DNA of 64,000 bases from Rehmannia glutinosa (GCA_016081115.2 CM071930.1:5747419-5811418), one strand, 5' to 3'; positions 23,852 to 35,815 are shown, counted from the stretch's first letter. The notes: generated from the letters alone by a model not told the origin. Translations and numbers: made by a program.

Positions 23852-24168
23852 TTTATGAGGTGGATAGAATTCGGCTTGCAATCCCAAATCGTTAGGTTTA
23901 TTTGAATGATTGACCCCTAACTAAGATTCTTAGCTGTTTAATTCAGATTGATGAAATTATTTCGGGTAAACAAAATTAAAACTTAGTGTGAGAATTATAC
24001 TAGTTTATAACAGTTGTCGTTGGAACTATTTATTGTATTGATCATGTGCTTTGCATATATTGAAAACATGTGTCCTCATTATGAGAAAGTCATATTAATA
24101 TAGGTCTATTTCTGACGGTACGTCTGTAATTCATATCAGACTCGATTCCGATCGATTTATTACATAAA

Positions 24169-24339
24169 CAGGGACGGAACTAGACCCGTAATTCTGAGAG
24201 CTAAATAATTTTGGGGGCTAAATCAATAAAAATAAATATTTAGTATTGAAATTTAATATTTTAAAATAAAATATACATGTAATTAATTAAATTTTCAAAA
24301 ATTTTGGGGCCCCCATTCTATGGGAAGGAAACGCCCCTG
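24169..24339. mobile_element. hAT-type MITE with perfect 8-bp target duplication
   Basis: Starts CAGGGACGGAACTAG and ends GGAAACGCCCCTG. The flanks at 24161-24168 and 24340-24347 are both TACATAAA. 171 bp, non-coding. The CAGGGGCGGA-like terminus is the Tip100 kind, an assignment from memory. Confidence 0.85.
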
Positions 24340-24922
24340 TACATAAATAATGGTAAAGCTTTGACTATTAAAAATTTATTGATTTGGAAGGGGCAAAAAT
24401 GGAACAAGCCGGTATATACGACCATCAAAATTGAAATTTGGACATCGAGAGAATAACAAGCTAATTAATGTTACTCTTTGATTAATCTGAATTAGAAAAA
24501 AATAGTGCAGGTCAGGTTTTGGTTTCATACATTTGGTTTCAATCTTTAGACTACGTTTGGATTTTTCTAGAGAGAGAGAAAAAAGAATTGTCCCTTTTCA
24601 GAATATTTTGATTTGGAAAAATGCAAAATTAGTCCTATATCTATATGGGTATTTTAATATTAGTCATGTAATTTTTGAATTGCGATTTTACTCTTTTATA
24701 TTTTGCTCTCTTTTTTTTGTAATTTTGGTCCATAAATTTTGGGTTTGTGCAATTTTGGTCATATAAGTTTTAAGTTAGTGCAAATTTGGTCATGATGGCT
24801 ATTTTAATATTTCACTTATTCCCAAAATGCCCTTGGCAACCAAAAATATTCAATATACCTAAGATCAATTAGATTATTATTATCAGAACACATGTTTTAT
24901 TTTCTTATGAGTAGAATTTATT

Positions 24923-25107
24923 CACTACAAAAAAAAAAAAGTTTACCTACGGAAAAATTTGTAGATAAAGAATTAAGATAATTGTAAAATGTAGGTAAAA
25001 TAATTGTAGGTAAACCACTATAGTTAAATATCTACCTACGTAGAATCTAAAATTATTAGTAAATACTTACAATATTTATGTTGGTAAACTGAAATTTTCT
25101 TATAATG
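24923..25107. mobile_element. CACTA-type MITE
   Basis: Left end CACTACAAAAAAAA, right end TTTTCTTATAATG, flanked by ATT on both sides (24920-24922, 25108-25110). The interior matches the CACTA MITE at 22938-23304 (GTTTACCTACGGAAAAATTT), so both belong to one family; this one is shorter by an internal deletion. Confidence 0.75.
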
Positions 25108-26477
25108 ATTTATCATCTATACTGCAGATTGTCTAATAAGAGAACAAATTTAGAATTATGTATTTGATCCAAGATATGAGTTCTATATGTATTATTTACT
25201 TGTTATGAAAATACAAAAAACGCATGCATTTGCCAAAATATGTTATTTGACTAATAAGACCAAAATTACCACAACTAAAAAGTATTAAAAAAAATTCAAA
25301 TCCTAAAATGTACAGGATTAAACTTGTTATTTTTATTGACGGGCAAAATTATCACATGACTAAAATTACAACTTATAATGTTACATAACTAATAATGTAG
25401 GCTAATTTGACTGAATATTGCAAATACCCAACAAATAAACCTCTTCAATAAACCGAGTATAGGCACCACTAAGATTAGCGCCTTTAAGTAGGTGCTATCA
25501 AGATTGGCGCCTACACAAATAGTTGTTTTTTTGGACGTTGGTTTTTAAATGGACATTGGTTTGCTCCAAAGTTTATATCACAGTAGACGCCATTACCATT
25601 GATGCTTACTCCTACTCATTTTTAAACCTCCGCATCTATCTTCCCCACATTGTTTCTCTCTCTTATTGAGCTCCCTAAAACGTCTCATCCCTAACTAGGG
25701 GTGTAAACGAATCAAATCGAGTTGAATATAAATATATTTTATTTGTATTTGCCACATTTACAGAATATTTTAATTCAAATTATTTTAATATTCAAATACA
25801 AAATCAATTCTTATTCTTATTTTACAATATATTCAATTTTATACGGATCAAATCGAATATTTGTATTCAAAATCTAAGTCTATGTTTATTTATACTAAGA
25901 CAACTCTCTAATGAGTGAAATGTAGCTATTGGAATTTTAAATACAAACAAGGATAGAGCCAGAAAACAAGGTTTAGGAGGGCATAATTTATTTTTCTTAA
26001 AACTAATAGATAAAGAGGTACTTTTTATTTTTAGAGGGGGCAAAATGTTAAAATTATTAAATTTTTATATACAATTTTTATATTAATCATTAAAGAAAAT
26101 CCGGTTACATGCAGGTCACATGCAACTTTCGAGTCAAATTTTCAAAATTTCGGTGGTGAAAATGTCCTTAAATCGCGACTTTTTTAATAGCTAGAGGACT
26201 ACATTTGCAAAAACCAAATGATAGAGGAGTATTTTGCAACCACTCTATAGTTATAGGACCAGTTGTGCAATATTCCGTTAATTCCTAAGGAAACAAAATG
26301 AATGTTGTGGAAACAAAATGACCAAACAGTTCATATATTCCTATTGTCCAACCCAAAAAACCTAAGTCAATAGTCAAAACCATACCAACTGCCCAACTTT
26401 TTGTACTAAAATTTCCCATCATTACAAAACCAGCACAACACAGAGAACAAACCAAAAGATCAGATACACACAAACAG

Positions 26478-26480
<3 letters not shown>
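25108..26480. other. Intergenic DNA upstream of the PLC-like gene
   Basis: No gene seen. A hAT-like end TAGGGGTGTAAACGAATC starts at 25696 with AT-rich tail and no matching right end. Positions 25441-25640 hold the repeated phrase (A/T)(A/G)GCGCC(T)TA. Positions 25,960-26,080 resemble another decayed CAGGG(A/G)CGGA-type element. The last few hundred bases should contain the PLC promoter, but I see no clear TATA box. Confidence 0.5.

Positions 26481-26481
<1 letters not shown>

Positions 26482-26518
<37 letters not shown>
26482..26518. repeat. (TC)n microsatellite in the 5' leader of the PLC-like gene
   Basis: About 18 TC units, 38 bp before the start codon. CT tracts near transcription starts are frequent in plant genes and may act in the core promoter or leader. 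Confidence 0.85.
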
Positions 26519-26523
<5 letters not shown>

Positions 26524-26555
26524 AATCTCTCTGGCGAACTTGAAAAGAGCTTCAG

Positions 26556-29500
26556 ATGCAGGCATGCAATAAATTAATCCACCCCACATTTTTTTTACAC
26601 ATTTTTCCGATGACCTTTAATTAATTTGTGATCTAATTCTCTGTGATATTTAATTAATATTTCTACAGGGTCTGAAATTTCTGCCCATAAAACTGTTCTT
26701 GATCATCACTTCCTCCCTATTTTGCTGTTCATCCTCTCTCAGGGTAATTTTTTTTTATCTCCATATGTTTTCAAAAACACCCCACTAATTTTGATTATTT
26801 AACCACATAACTCATATGTTTTTTTTTTTTTTGAATATTTTTTTGTGTGTTTAATAGATTGGTGAAACGTGTTCTAATACGAGCAACAGTTGCGACGCCG
26901 GGTTAACATGCGCCACTTGTCCAGCAAACGGCAACACCCGACCACGGTGCACTCGCACTCAGCCGATAATTCCCACCTCCAAGGTATAATGCTTATTTTC
27001 TTACTATTAGACTTTTATTATGTATGTGAATTTTCAACGGGTCTGATTTGGTTTGTCGTTGAACAGGTAAACGGGCTGCCGTTTAATAGATATTCATGGC
27101 TGACGACCCACAACTCGTTTGCTCGGGTCGGGTCGGTTTCGGGTACCGGGTCTTCTCTCCTCGCTCCGACCAATCAGGAAGATTCCGTTGCCGATCAGCT
27201 CAGAGTATGTATTCATTTTTTATTTTTGGGCTTAATAAAATTTGATTATATATATATATACATATTATGGATGGTCACTATTTAACATCAAAACACGGCG
27301 TTCCGAAGTAGAGCTGCCAAATGGGTTGGGCGGAGCCGGTGCGAGTTCGATTGGCAAAAGAGAAAATCGGCTCGGGCCAAAATTCAAGTGGGTTGCCATT
27401 TTGGAAGCCCACGCCTGACCCAAACCCTTGAAAATATGCATTAATATCGGGCTGACCGGGTTGGGCGGGGCTGGTGCTAGCTCGATTGGCAAAAGAGAAA
27501 ATCGGGCCGGACCAAAAGGAGGGTCTCCATTTTGGAAGCCTGCGCCCGGCCCGAAACCATGAAACATATGCATTAATACTTTAATAGTCGAGCCAGGCCA
27601 AATAAGTCGAGCACTTTTCAAGCTAGTAATATCACAGCCGCCCCAATGCCGGTCAGGCCAGGCTAGTTTTGACATCTCTATTCCGATGGATATTGCATCT
27701 TTTTAGGTTAATTTAAATGTGAAAATTGCAGTTTTGGCCCTGGTTTTATTGCTTGGTTGACGGAAAAGTACATTTTCCCTACATCTACTGTGGTAACTGC
27801 AGTTTATATATATGTTCCTCATAAAGTTATGTTAATGATTGATATTTGATCATAGTACAGTATTTTTAAATTTCTATTATAAAGTAGAATTATTTATGCA
27901 TTATGCCAGTTGGCTATGGCTATTTATTTTTGTAAGTTATGGTTGATGATTGAACTGTTACATTCATATAATAAAAAGCTAAAGATTCAAGCAAGTAACA
28001 GTGATCTTTTAGTAATTCTTTCTTTTAGCAAATAATTAGGTGTCAGTGGTTACTTTCCATTGAAGTATTGATTCAATTATTAAAAAAAAAGAAGGAAAAT
28101 AAGCAGCTTTGTTGTGATATTTGCCCATTGTTTTACTTGGCCCATTTCACTTAATGACTTAATAATTGGAAGCCCACTTATGCAGCCCAATCAACAGCCA
28201 AGCGCATTTGTGTTTTACCCGGTTTGTTTTTTGGATCCTTCTATTCGGGCTGCAGGATCCGAACTCTTAGTCCGCGGATCCTTTGTTATCTCAATCTTGG
28301 CCGTTCATTTGCCGGGATTGATCTTGTCTATAAAGTCCTATCTCCAGAAACCCTAGTTCATATCTAGCATTCGATTTTCTCTCTAACTCTCTCGAACTCT
28401 CTACTCTCTATGTTCTTCGTCTTTCTCTTTAGAACTCCAACTCCTTGCTAGATTTCTTTGTGAATCTGGGTTGAGTGTTTATAGATCTGAGTGATTTCCG
28501 TTGTTTGTTCACCATATCTCGGTGTACATCTCGTTTCTTCGTGAGATTAGGGTTTTCTGTGAGTTGGGGCTTTTTAGGGTTTCTGTGAGTGAAACACTGT
28601 GTGGGTTTCTTGGAGGCGATTGTTAGTCCAAGTGGCTACGATAATCTAGAGGGGGGATGAATAGATTATGCCGATTTTTCGCAAATCACCCTCTTTTTCG
28701 AATCAACAAGTAAATGACAAAAATGTAAATGCGGAAATTAAACAACACTCGTTGATTTAAAGAGGTTCAACCCACCTAGGGCCTAATCCTCTACCACCCC
28801 AGTATCTCCGGGATGGATTTCAAAAAGAAAAAAAGATTTTATTAATTACCACAATTAATACAACACCTTGAGGATCACCACAATCCTCTTACAACACCTT
28901 CAGGAGATTACCACAATCTTCCTTCACCACCTTTGAAGAGTACCACACTCTTCAAACACCTATCACCTAAATCACCCAAGTGTATTCTTACCACAAGAAT
29001 ACTCACAAGGATGTCTTGTGTTGAATGATGGACAAAATTCAAGATTACAACTCTATGAAACCAATACAAAGATTGAGTGCAAGTGTAATCAAGAATCAAA
29101 AAGCCTAGACCTCAAAGATGTGCAAGTGAAAGTACTTAGGCTATTACAACAAGAATGTAAAAATGAAAGCTTGAACAATTTGCGATTTCTTGTTGTGTGT
29201 TTTTGCTTGTATGTGTTGTATCTTGTGTCTTCAATTCATCCTCTATTTATAGGAAGTCTTCACCAACATAAGCTCCCAACATAGGCTCCTCTATCTTCGC
29301 TTTTGTCTACAAAAAGAAGATCACAAGATGTAGAAATATTGTACAAAAATCAAAAGTAAATCTTCACAAAGATTTCAAACAACATAAGTTTGTCTTTGTC
29401 ACAAAATAGCATAGGGCGACCTTTGCCTGTTGAAGATTTCGACCGTTTGAAAAAATTAGTGCGATCCAGTCTGTGTCGTCGGGGGGTCGGCCGTCGACGG

Positions 29501-32500
29501 GGTGCGGCCGTCGGCCTCACCCTTGACCGGTCCCCCTCTGCTTTTTTCACGAATTTGTTTTTATTAGCTCGCTTTCATTTTTTCAACTCTTCGGTGTCGG
29601 TTAAGACGTATAGGCGTAGGTCGACCTCCAATATTAAATGTTGTCCGATTTTTATCAAAAATAAACTTCAAGAAATACTCCAAAAATTAGTAAAAATATT
29701 TTAAATCACTTGGGAGTATTTTGACAACATTTATAAACATAGTTTTGGTGTAAAAACCAATTTAAACAAAACCATCAAAAGTGTTGTCCATTTTTATCAA
29801 AAATAAATTCTAAGAAATACTCCAAAAATTAGCAAAAACATTTTAAATCATTTAGGAGTATTTGGACAACATTTATTATCATTGTTTTGGTATAAAAACT
29901 CTTTTAAACATAATCATCAAAATCTTGATAAAAACATTTATCTAACAGCGATTGTGGCGAGGCTAACTGTGGTGCTCTTCTTGGTTCTCCGGGTGGTTCT
30001 TGGTGACTCTTTGCGTGGGAATTCTGGTCCTGAGCCAAATCTATCAATATTTGGTTTAGGGTTTTAATTCCTTATATTTTTCTATTATATCTTTTCTTGC
30101 TTTGTAGCATTCTTGTACTTTACTTTCTGCACTTAGTGTCTAGTGTAAAGTTCTGTACTAATAGGAGAGTGAGTCTATATTTTGGTTTCGGTACTTTTTG
30201 TGTATCGAACTATTGAGGCGGATAGATACCCAACAAGCTTATCTCGACTACTTATTGGGCAAATAATTTTTTTAATTGCGAAGGCGCCTACTAATTTAGT
30301 GCATGCGAGCAGGAATGGAGTCAGAAAATGAAGATTGATGAACGATAATTACTTTCATGAAAAACATAATAGATAAGGAGATTCTTTATTTATATGGATT
30401 TTAGAAATCTTATGAAGTTGAGGGGCAGCCCTCCTCAGCTCTGTTAAAATTATATACGTATATGGGAGTGTCTACAAACTCTAAGAAAAAAGTTATTCTC
30501 GGCTTCTAGATGAAAAAAGAAGCAGAGAATCACTTTTTTTTTTATAGAATTTGCAAATACTTTTCTCATTTGACTTGTTTCAACATCCATTTTCCGAAAA
30601 ATGTTTTTGCAATCTAAGAAATGTAGTAAACCTTTTGTAGAATGGCGTTCGAGGGTTCATGCTTGATATGTACGATTTCAACAACGACGTTTGGTTGTGT
30701 CACTCCTTCGATGGGAGGTGCTTTAATGTAACAGCATTTGTAAGACACTATATATTTACTCGCATTTTGATTTGCCGATTTTAACAATTTTTGATGTCCC
30801 CATTGTTCATTCAATACATTTTTGGTTGTTCTATCCTGTTTTCATTCTCAGCAACCTGCTGTTAACACGTTGAGAGAAATTCAAGTATTTCTGGAAGGAA
30901 ACCCTACAGAAATTGTCACCATTTTCATCGAGGATTATGTCAGAACTCCTCAAGGCCTGACGAGAGTGTTTAATGCATCTGGCTTGAGTTCGTACTTGTT
31001 TCCCGTTTCTCGAATGCCTAGAAATGGCGAAGATTGGCCGACGGTGGATGATATGGTCCGGAGAAATCAACGGTTGGTAGTGTTTACATCTAGATCATCC
31101 AAGGAGGCTTCTGAAGGAATTGCGTATGAATGGAATTATGTGGTGGAAAATCAGTGTAAGTCATGCTATTCTCTTAAGTTGGTACATAGATGTCAAATTT
31201 CTACGTGAGATTCAAATATTAAAAACGTATTTTGATGTAGCGAAGAGGGAAAAAACAACCTTGTATAATCTGTTCATTTGTTCAAGAATACCAGCCTATA
31301 GGCATCCCAAAATCCCGTTGACTCCTAGGAGTGCCGAGATATAAATTGTTCATCCGCTCACGAATACTAAACTGATTATAGGCATCCGAAAATCACATTG
31401 ATTCCTAGGAATACCAAGGGTTTGGGAAAACAAGATAAAATAGTCTTTTACTATCAAGGGATAATTACAAACGAAACATAAGGTTCGGGCTAATTACAAA
31501 AAAAAAAAAAAAAAAAAAAAAAAACATAAATTGGCAAATTGCAATATACCCCTGAAGATTTGATTCGTCTTACATATTCTCCTTCATAAGCAAAAAATCA
31601 GAATACCCCTGATATTTCTCGAAATATTACAGTTTTCCCCTTAAATTTAATACAATATCAAACCTAAGGGGGCTTTCTTTAATTTTGAAATATTATTGGA
31701 CTTTTTTTTGTAATTAGCCCAAACCTGGAGGTTCTTTAGTAATTATCCCTTTTATTAATCTCTTCACTTTCCCTCGAAAAAAAGTCGCAAGGCATACAAA
31801 TATATAATAAATCAAACCCCTAAATAATATTTTAAAAAAGAATGAAAATGAAAACAAATAATAATCTCTTTTTCTTTGAGAAGCTATATATGCATTTGTA
31901 CCTCAGAATGTCTCTCGGAGTAGATATTTTGTATCCCTAGTGAAAATTGGATTAAGTGCCTAACATATTGATGATCTCTGATTTTGAGAACCTAATGTTA
32001 TACACATACTCTAATTCAAACATTTTCCTACACTGTCTTTCCATCATATCAGTTCTATTTTCTTCCAATGTGTGGATTTGCAGATGGAAATAATGGGATG
32101 ATAGCTGGTGCTTGTCCGAGTCGTTCAGAATCGTCCCCTATGAACACATCTACCAGATCTCTGGTGCTTATGAATTACTTTCCAACAAATCCAAATATAT
32201 CAGAAGCTTGTGTGGACAACTCTGCTGACCTGATTACTATGATGAGGACTTGTTATACAGCTGGTGGCCGACGATGGCCAAATTTCATTGCAGTTGATTT
32301 TTACCAGGTAAATGACAGATATAGGAGACACAACTAGTTCCTATTATGAATATTCCTAATTACCAAAAAAAAAACAGTTATCTTTCTAAATTACAAATAC
32401 CCCATTACATTTGTTTCTCTCTCACAAATCACGCCTCAAGAGAGGGTTTCTTGTTAGGTAAATACAAACCTCAAGGGAGTATTTATAACACTATAACGGA

Positions 32501-33956
32501 ATATTTGTAATTCTGAAAGATAACTGGAGGTTTTTGTAGTTAAACTAAACCTCAGGGATAGTTTTTTGTAATTATCCCTTTATTTTATTGTTTGAGCTTA
32601 TGATAATCTAATGGAACAAGAAGTTCTATTGGTAGTTGTCAGAATTCATTGTTGCTTTTTGTTGCAGAGGAGTGATGGAGGGGGAGCTCCAGTAGCCGTT
32701 GATGAAGCAAATGGGCATTTAACCTGTGGCTGTGACAGTATTGCCTATTGCAGGGTATGTTTATTAACAAAATAGCCGATGACTTTTATAACCATGATTT
32801 TCATGCTTTTATTACACTTAGATAATATAGAATCAAGTTACTTATCCTAGTGCACATGTTTGTTTGTTATTCGGATCGGATTCTTAGTGCATGTTTGGGA
32901 ACACTTATGCAAAAGTCCATTTAGAAAATGGACTTTACAATAAGTGACTCAAAAAGTTTTTAGTTCTAACTTCTCTAGAATTGACTTTTTGGAGGAGTGA
33001 CTTATCCAAATGTCCATTTAAAACTAACCACCAAACATTTTTTTTTTTTATAGAAACGGACTTTTAAATCCAAAAGTCCATGAAAAATGCTCCCAAACAA
33101 GCACTTAATCTCTAAGCATATCTTTGCACAATCTCATGCTATGCATACTGCCATCCTATTTTTTAGTTATTGATAAATTACAAAAGCCTACTCTGGAGGT
33201 TCAGTCCGATTGCAAAAAAATCCAGTTATCTTTTACAATTACAATTACCCCCTTTAACATTTATTTCTATTTTGCAATTTGTACTCAAGGGGTATTTGCA
33301 ATTTTGAAATAAAACTGGATCTTTTAGGAATTAGCCAAACTATAAGAGCAGTTTTTTTTTTGCTAAGGTCACATGTATCACACAGACACACTGGTCTAAG
33401 TCTTGGACATGATTACTGTCAAAAATTCCTCAAAGCCTACAAATGTATATGCTAAAATTGAAACATATCAGGCTTCTATGGATGCCTTCACAGACAACTG
33501 ACCTTAGCACCTGAGACCATGTAACTGCATCTTCAGATAAGTCATATAGATTTAAGGCATCCTGCGGAAAAGAAAAAAAAAAAAAAAAAAAAACGAGTCT
33601 CAGGTACTAGAACAAAAGGACTACAGTCAAAAAATACTTCCTGCTGCAAAATTTATACCTATGCATAACAGTAAAGTGAACAAGTCGGAAAACTTTTCTA
33701 TTTTCTGGCAAAACCACATATGTTTTACTCCTTTACCAAGAAATTTCCTTACTATAATGTAACTTATGTTAAGAACATCCGGCAGGCAAATGCAATGTTT
33801 GGTACATGTGATATCCCTGTGCTTTCACCTCCACCACCAGCTGAGTTATCTCCTACAGGAAGAGCACAAGACCCTAGCAATCACTCTTTCATAAGCAGAC
33901 CGCTCAGATTTCATTGGTTTATTCTGACAGTCTTAGCAGGTCTCATTTGGCTGTAA
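26556..33956 (+). CDS. PI-PLC X domain-containing protein, 9 coding exons, intact
   Basis: Exons: 26556-26561, 26669-26743, 26858-26983, 27067-27204, 30641-30739, 30852-31155, 32084-32307, 32668-32754, 33786-33956; all phases join to 409 residues without a break. A hydrophobic signal peptide (LPIKLFLIITSSLFCCSSS) is followed by a Cys-rich segment (GETCSNTSNSCDAGLTC). The PI-PLC X domain carries both histidine motifs (WLTTHNSFA, residue about 82, and VWLCHSFDG), IEDYV and FIAVDFYQ. A Cys-rich end (CGCDSIAYC) and a hydrophobic C-terminus (WFILTVLAGLIWL) suggest a GPI anchor or membrane tail. It is likely a cell-surface phosphodiesterase-like protein; these plant proteins lack the Y and C2 domains, and their substrate is not established. 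The first coding exon gives only ATG CAG and uses a GC donor. Closest remembered relatives are Arabidopsis AT4G36945 and AT5G67130. Confidence 0.92.
27309..27680. mobile_element. hAT-type MITE in PLC intron 4, internally duplicated
   Basis: Starts TAGAGCTGCCAAATGGG and ends TTTTGACATCTCTA. Flanks TTCCGAAG (27301-27308) and TTCCGATG (27681-27688) match at 7 of 8 positions. The interior holds two copies of a GC-rich unit (GATTGGCAAAAGAGAAAATC at 27340 and 27484, CATTTTGGAAGCC after each), about 140 bp apart. Non-coding. Confidence 0.8.
28110..30260 (+). other. Promoter- or leader-like module in PLC intron 4, split by a solo LTR
   Basis: After removal of the solo LTR (28621-29947) about 820 bp remain that look like a plant promoter plus transcribed leader. 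Features are GC-boxes, a TATA-like CTATAAAG (28328), a telo-box AAACCCTAG (28350), long CT-rich leader sequence, TAGGGTTT repeats and a 3' part ending AGGCGGATAGATACCCAAC (30211-30232). No protein frame of note. It could be the LTR of an unrecognised element or a captured gene leader; I cannot decide. Length and composition differ from the surrounding AT-rich intron. Confidence 0.4.
28621..29947 (-). repeat. Solo Sirevirus-like LTR with perfect 5-bp target duplication
   Basis: Plus-strand start TGTTAGTCCAAGTGGCTACG and end TTTATCTAACA; reverse complement matches the LTRs at 8059 and 13744 along most of its length. The flanking 5-mers at 28616-28620 and 29948-29952 are both GCGAT. 1327 bp, with no internal sequence, so it arose by LTR-LTR recombination. 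The TATA-like element (minus strand CTATAAATAG) lies near 29253. It points against the host gene. Confidence 0.93.
31458..31749. mobile_element. Inverted-repeat element, GGGATAATTAC family, PLC intron 6
   Basis: Left arm GGGATAATTACAAACGAAAC then CGGGCTAATTACAAAAAA; right arm TTGTAATTAGCCCAAACC then AGTAATTATCCC. A poly(A) run of about 25 follows the left arm. Non-coding; same family as 23343, 32350 and 33170. Confidence 0.65.
32350..32578. mobile_element. Inverted-repeat element, GGGATAATTAC family, PLC intron 7
   Basis: Right arm TAAACTAAACCTCAGGGATAG then TTTTGTAATTATCCC is clear; the left arm is shortened (CCTAATTACCAAAAAAAA). The middle has the inverted phrases CAGTTATCTTTCTAAATTAC and GTAATTCTGAAAGATAACTG. 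Confidence 0.55.
32887..33104. mobile_element. Tourist-like (PIF/Harbinger) MITE, PLC intron 8
   Basis: Terminal repeats GTGCATGTTTGGGA and (reverse complement of the right end) GTGCTTGTTTGGGA differ at one base. Both sides are flanked by TTA, the usual PIF/Harbinger target triplet. Inner arms AAAAGTCCATTTAGAAAATGG also partly pair. 218 bp, non-coding. Confidence 0.82.
33170..33360. mobile_element. Decayed inverted-repeat element, GGGATAATTAC family, PLC intron 8
   Basis: Contains CCAGTTATCTTTTACAATTAC and an inverted AATTTTGAAATAAAACTGG, plus GGAATTAGCCAAACTAT, as in the intron 7 copy; terminal arms are eroded. Confidence 0.45.
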
Positions 33957-34929
33957 TTCTTACAGGAGTGGTATTATTCATTTGTTGTGTTCAGCAAGTG
34001 ATTTTTCATGATGATCTAAGCTCTACAGATTTCAGACGACCATTTTTCAGGATCACGTCACTGCTCAGACTGTATATTGTAAGAAATATTATTGACCATA
34101 GACATTAATTCGCATCAATTTTTTTTTACTATCAGAGCATAAAGTTAGTATTTAAGTGTAAACCATTGCTGTCCATTTAGCAGCATAATCAGAGACGCAA
34201 TGAAGATTCGGATTCTGCCCCTCAATGTCTAAATCTCAAGTTTTACATGCAAAGATCTACACCTCCCGCCTGGGCACTATGCTCCCGTTGGCCGCTTACG
34301 TATTTTCCCCGGTTAGGCCCCTCAAACCCCGTCCTAGCCCCCACCTAGGATCTAAGCCCTAGTCGCCTAGCGCTTCTTAGAACACATGCAAAATCTAAAT
34401 GAATTTCAAAAAGTCGCCATTCAAATTCCTAAATTGGCTTTCTATGTGAATCAACATATCCATAAATGTCCCCGAAACTAGAAGTCCTAATTCAGTCCAT
34501 ATCAAGCAAAATCACCATCTTATTGTCTAATGAACTTATTATATGTATGTAGTTATAAAGGGAAGTAGATTAGTTGTTATTATCAAGAAACTATTAGTAG
34601 CAGACGCAACAGATCCACTAAAAAATACAAAAACACTTCACTGATAATTGATAAATAAACTGTGAAGTCTTCTTACAAGGAATTTAAATTACAAAATCAT
34701 GCTAATTCATCTCAAGGTAAAATTTTGGCTAAATTCTTCTGTTAGAAGTGCAAAGATGATTGATTTCATTGTCAACATGCCTATGGCATGCAAGGTACTG
34801 GAGAAATTGTACAATGGTACAGGTACAAGATTTATGTATTTAGTCAAACATGAACTACAAATAAATTAACTTAGTCAAGCCATAATAACAGAAGAGGAAC
34901 AATAGGGGCACAAGCACATCATTAAAGAT
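33957..34929. other. PLC 3' flank, no gene recognised
   Basis: Contains the presumed PLC 3' UTR and then unique-looking DNA. A GC-rich stretch at 34261-34380 stands out from the AT-rich surroundings but encodes nothing I recognise. Confidence 0.5.
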
Positions 34930-35815
34930 AACTATCAGAAGGTCAAATAATATTTGGAGATAGGGCTTAATTGTCTTCATGAATGTTTATAAATTTAGTC
35001 GAGTATAAATGACAAGAAAAATCACATATCCACCTTGTATAAACTTATTATCAAAGGAATGTCAAAGTATATTTGGAGATTGGACTTAATTGTCTTAATG
35101 CTCTTAGCATGCATGACAATGTAGTCGCACACCTAAATGTTTATAAATTTAGTCGAGTATAATGAGCGAAAGGTAAATCACAGATCTGCTTAGTAGGAAT
35201 TTACTATCAGAGTAGTGTCAAATAATATTTGGAGATTGGTCTTCATTGTCCTCATGCTCTTAGCATGCATGAAAATGGAGTCGTACACGTAAATCTTTAT
35301 ATATTTAGTCAAGTATAAATGACAAAAGGAAAAACTATTGATCTACTATCAGACCTAATTGTCTTCATGCTCTTGGCATGCATGACAATGGAAGAGTCGC
35401 ACACGTAAATATTCATAAATTTATTCGAGTATAAATGACAAAAGAATAACTATAGATCCACTTAGTGGGAACTTGTTATCAGAGAGCCTCAAATAATATT
35501 TGGAGATTGGACTTAATTGTCTTCATGCTCTTGGCATGCATGACAATGGAAGAGCCGTACACTTAAATTTAGTCGAGTATAAACACCAATAGATGCACTA
35601 CAGATCCGCGTAGTAGGAACTTACTATCAGAGGAGCATCGAATAATATTTGGAAATTGGATTTAATTGTCTTCATGCTCTTAGCATGCATGACAATGGAA
35701 GAGTCGTATACGTACAAAATTATATACTCAGTCGAGTATAAAAGACAAAAGATGAACCACGGATCCACATAGTAGATTATTAAAGAGAACTGCAGTGAAA
35801 GGAACAGGAAAAAAA
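34930..35815. repeat. Degenerate minisatellite, units of about 120-165 bp
   Basis: AATATTTGGAGATTGG or a variant recurs at about 34950, 35067, 35226, 35496, 35643 and 35813, with a partly deleted unit near 35344. Each unit continues with TTAATTGTCTTCATGCTC, the palindromic TTAGCATGCATGACAATGG, TTTAGTCGAGTATAAATGAC and AGTAGGAACTTACTATCAGA. Six or seven diverged copies lie between the convergent PLC and NAPRT 3' ends. Confidence 0.85.

Noticed and set aside
24600..25440. Possible larger inverted-repeat element around the CACTA MITE at 24923
   Set aside because: ATTAGTCATGTAAT-like phrases occur on both sides in opposite orientation, but matching is too weak and no ends or target duplication can be set.
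27265..27675. Minus-strand open stretch of 136 codons, Pro/Ala/Gly-rich
   Set aside because: It lies wholly inside the GC-rich hAT MITE in a PLC intron and repeats because that MITE is internally duplicated.
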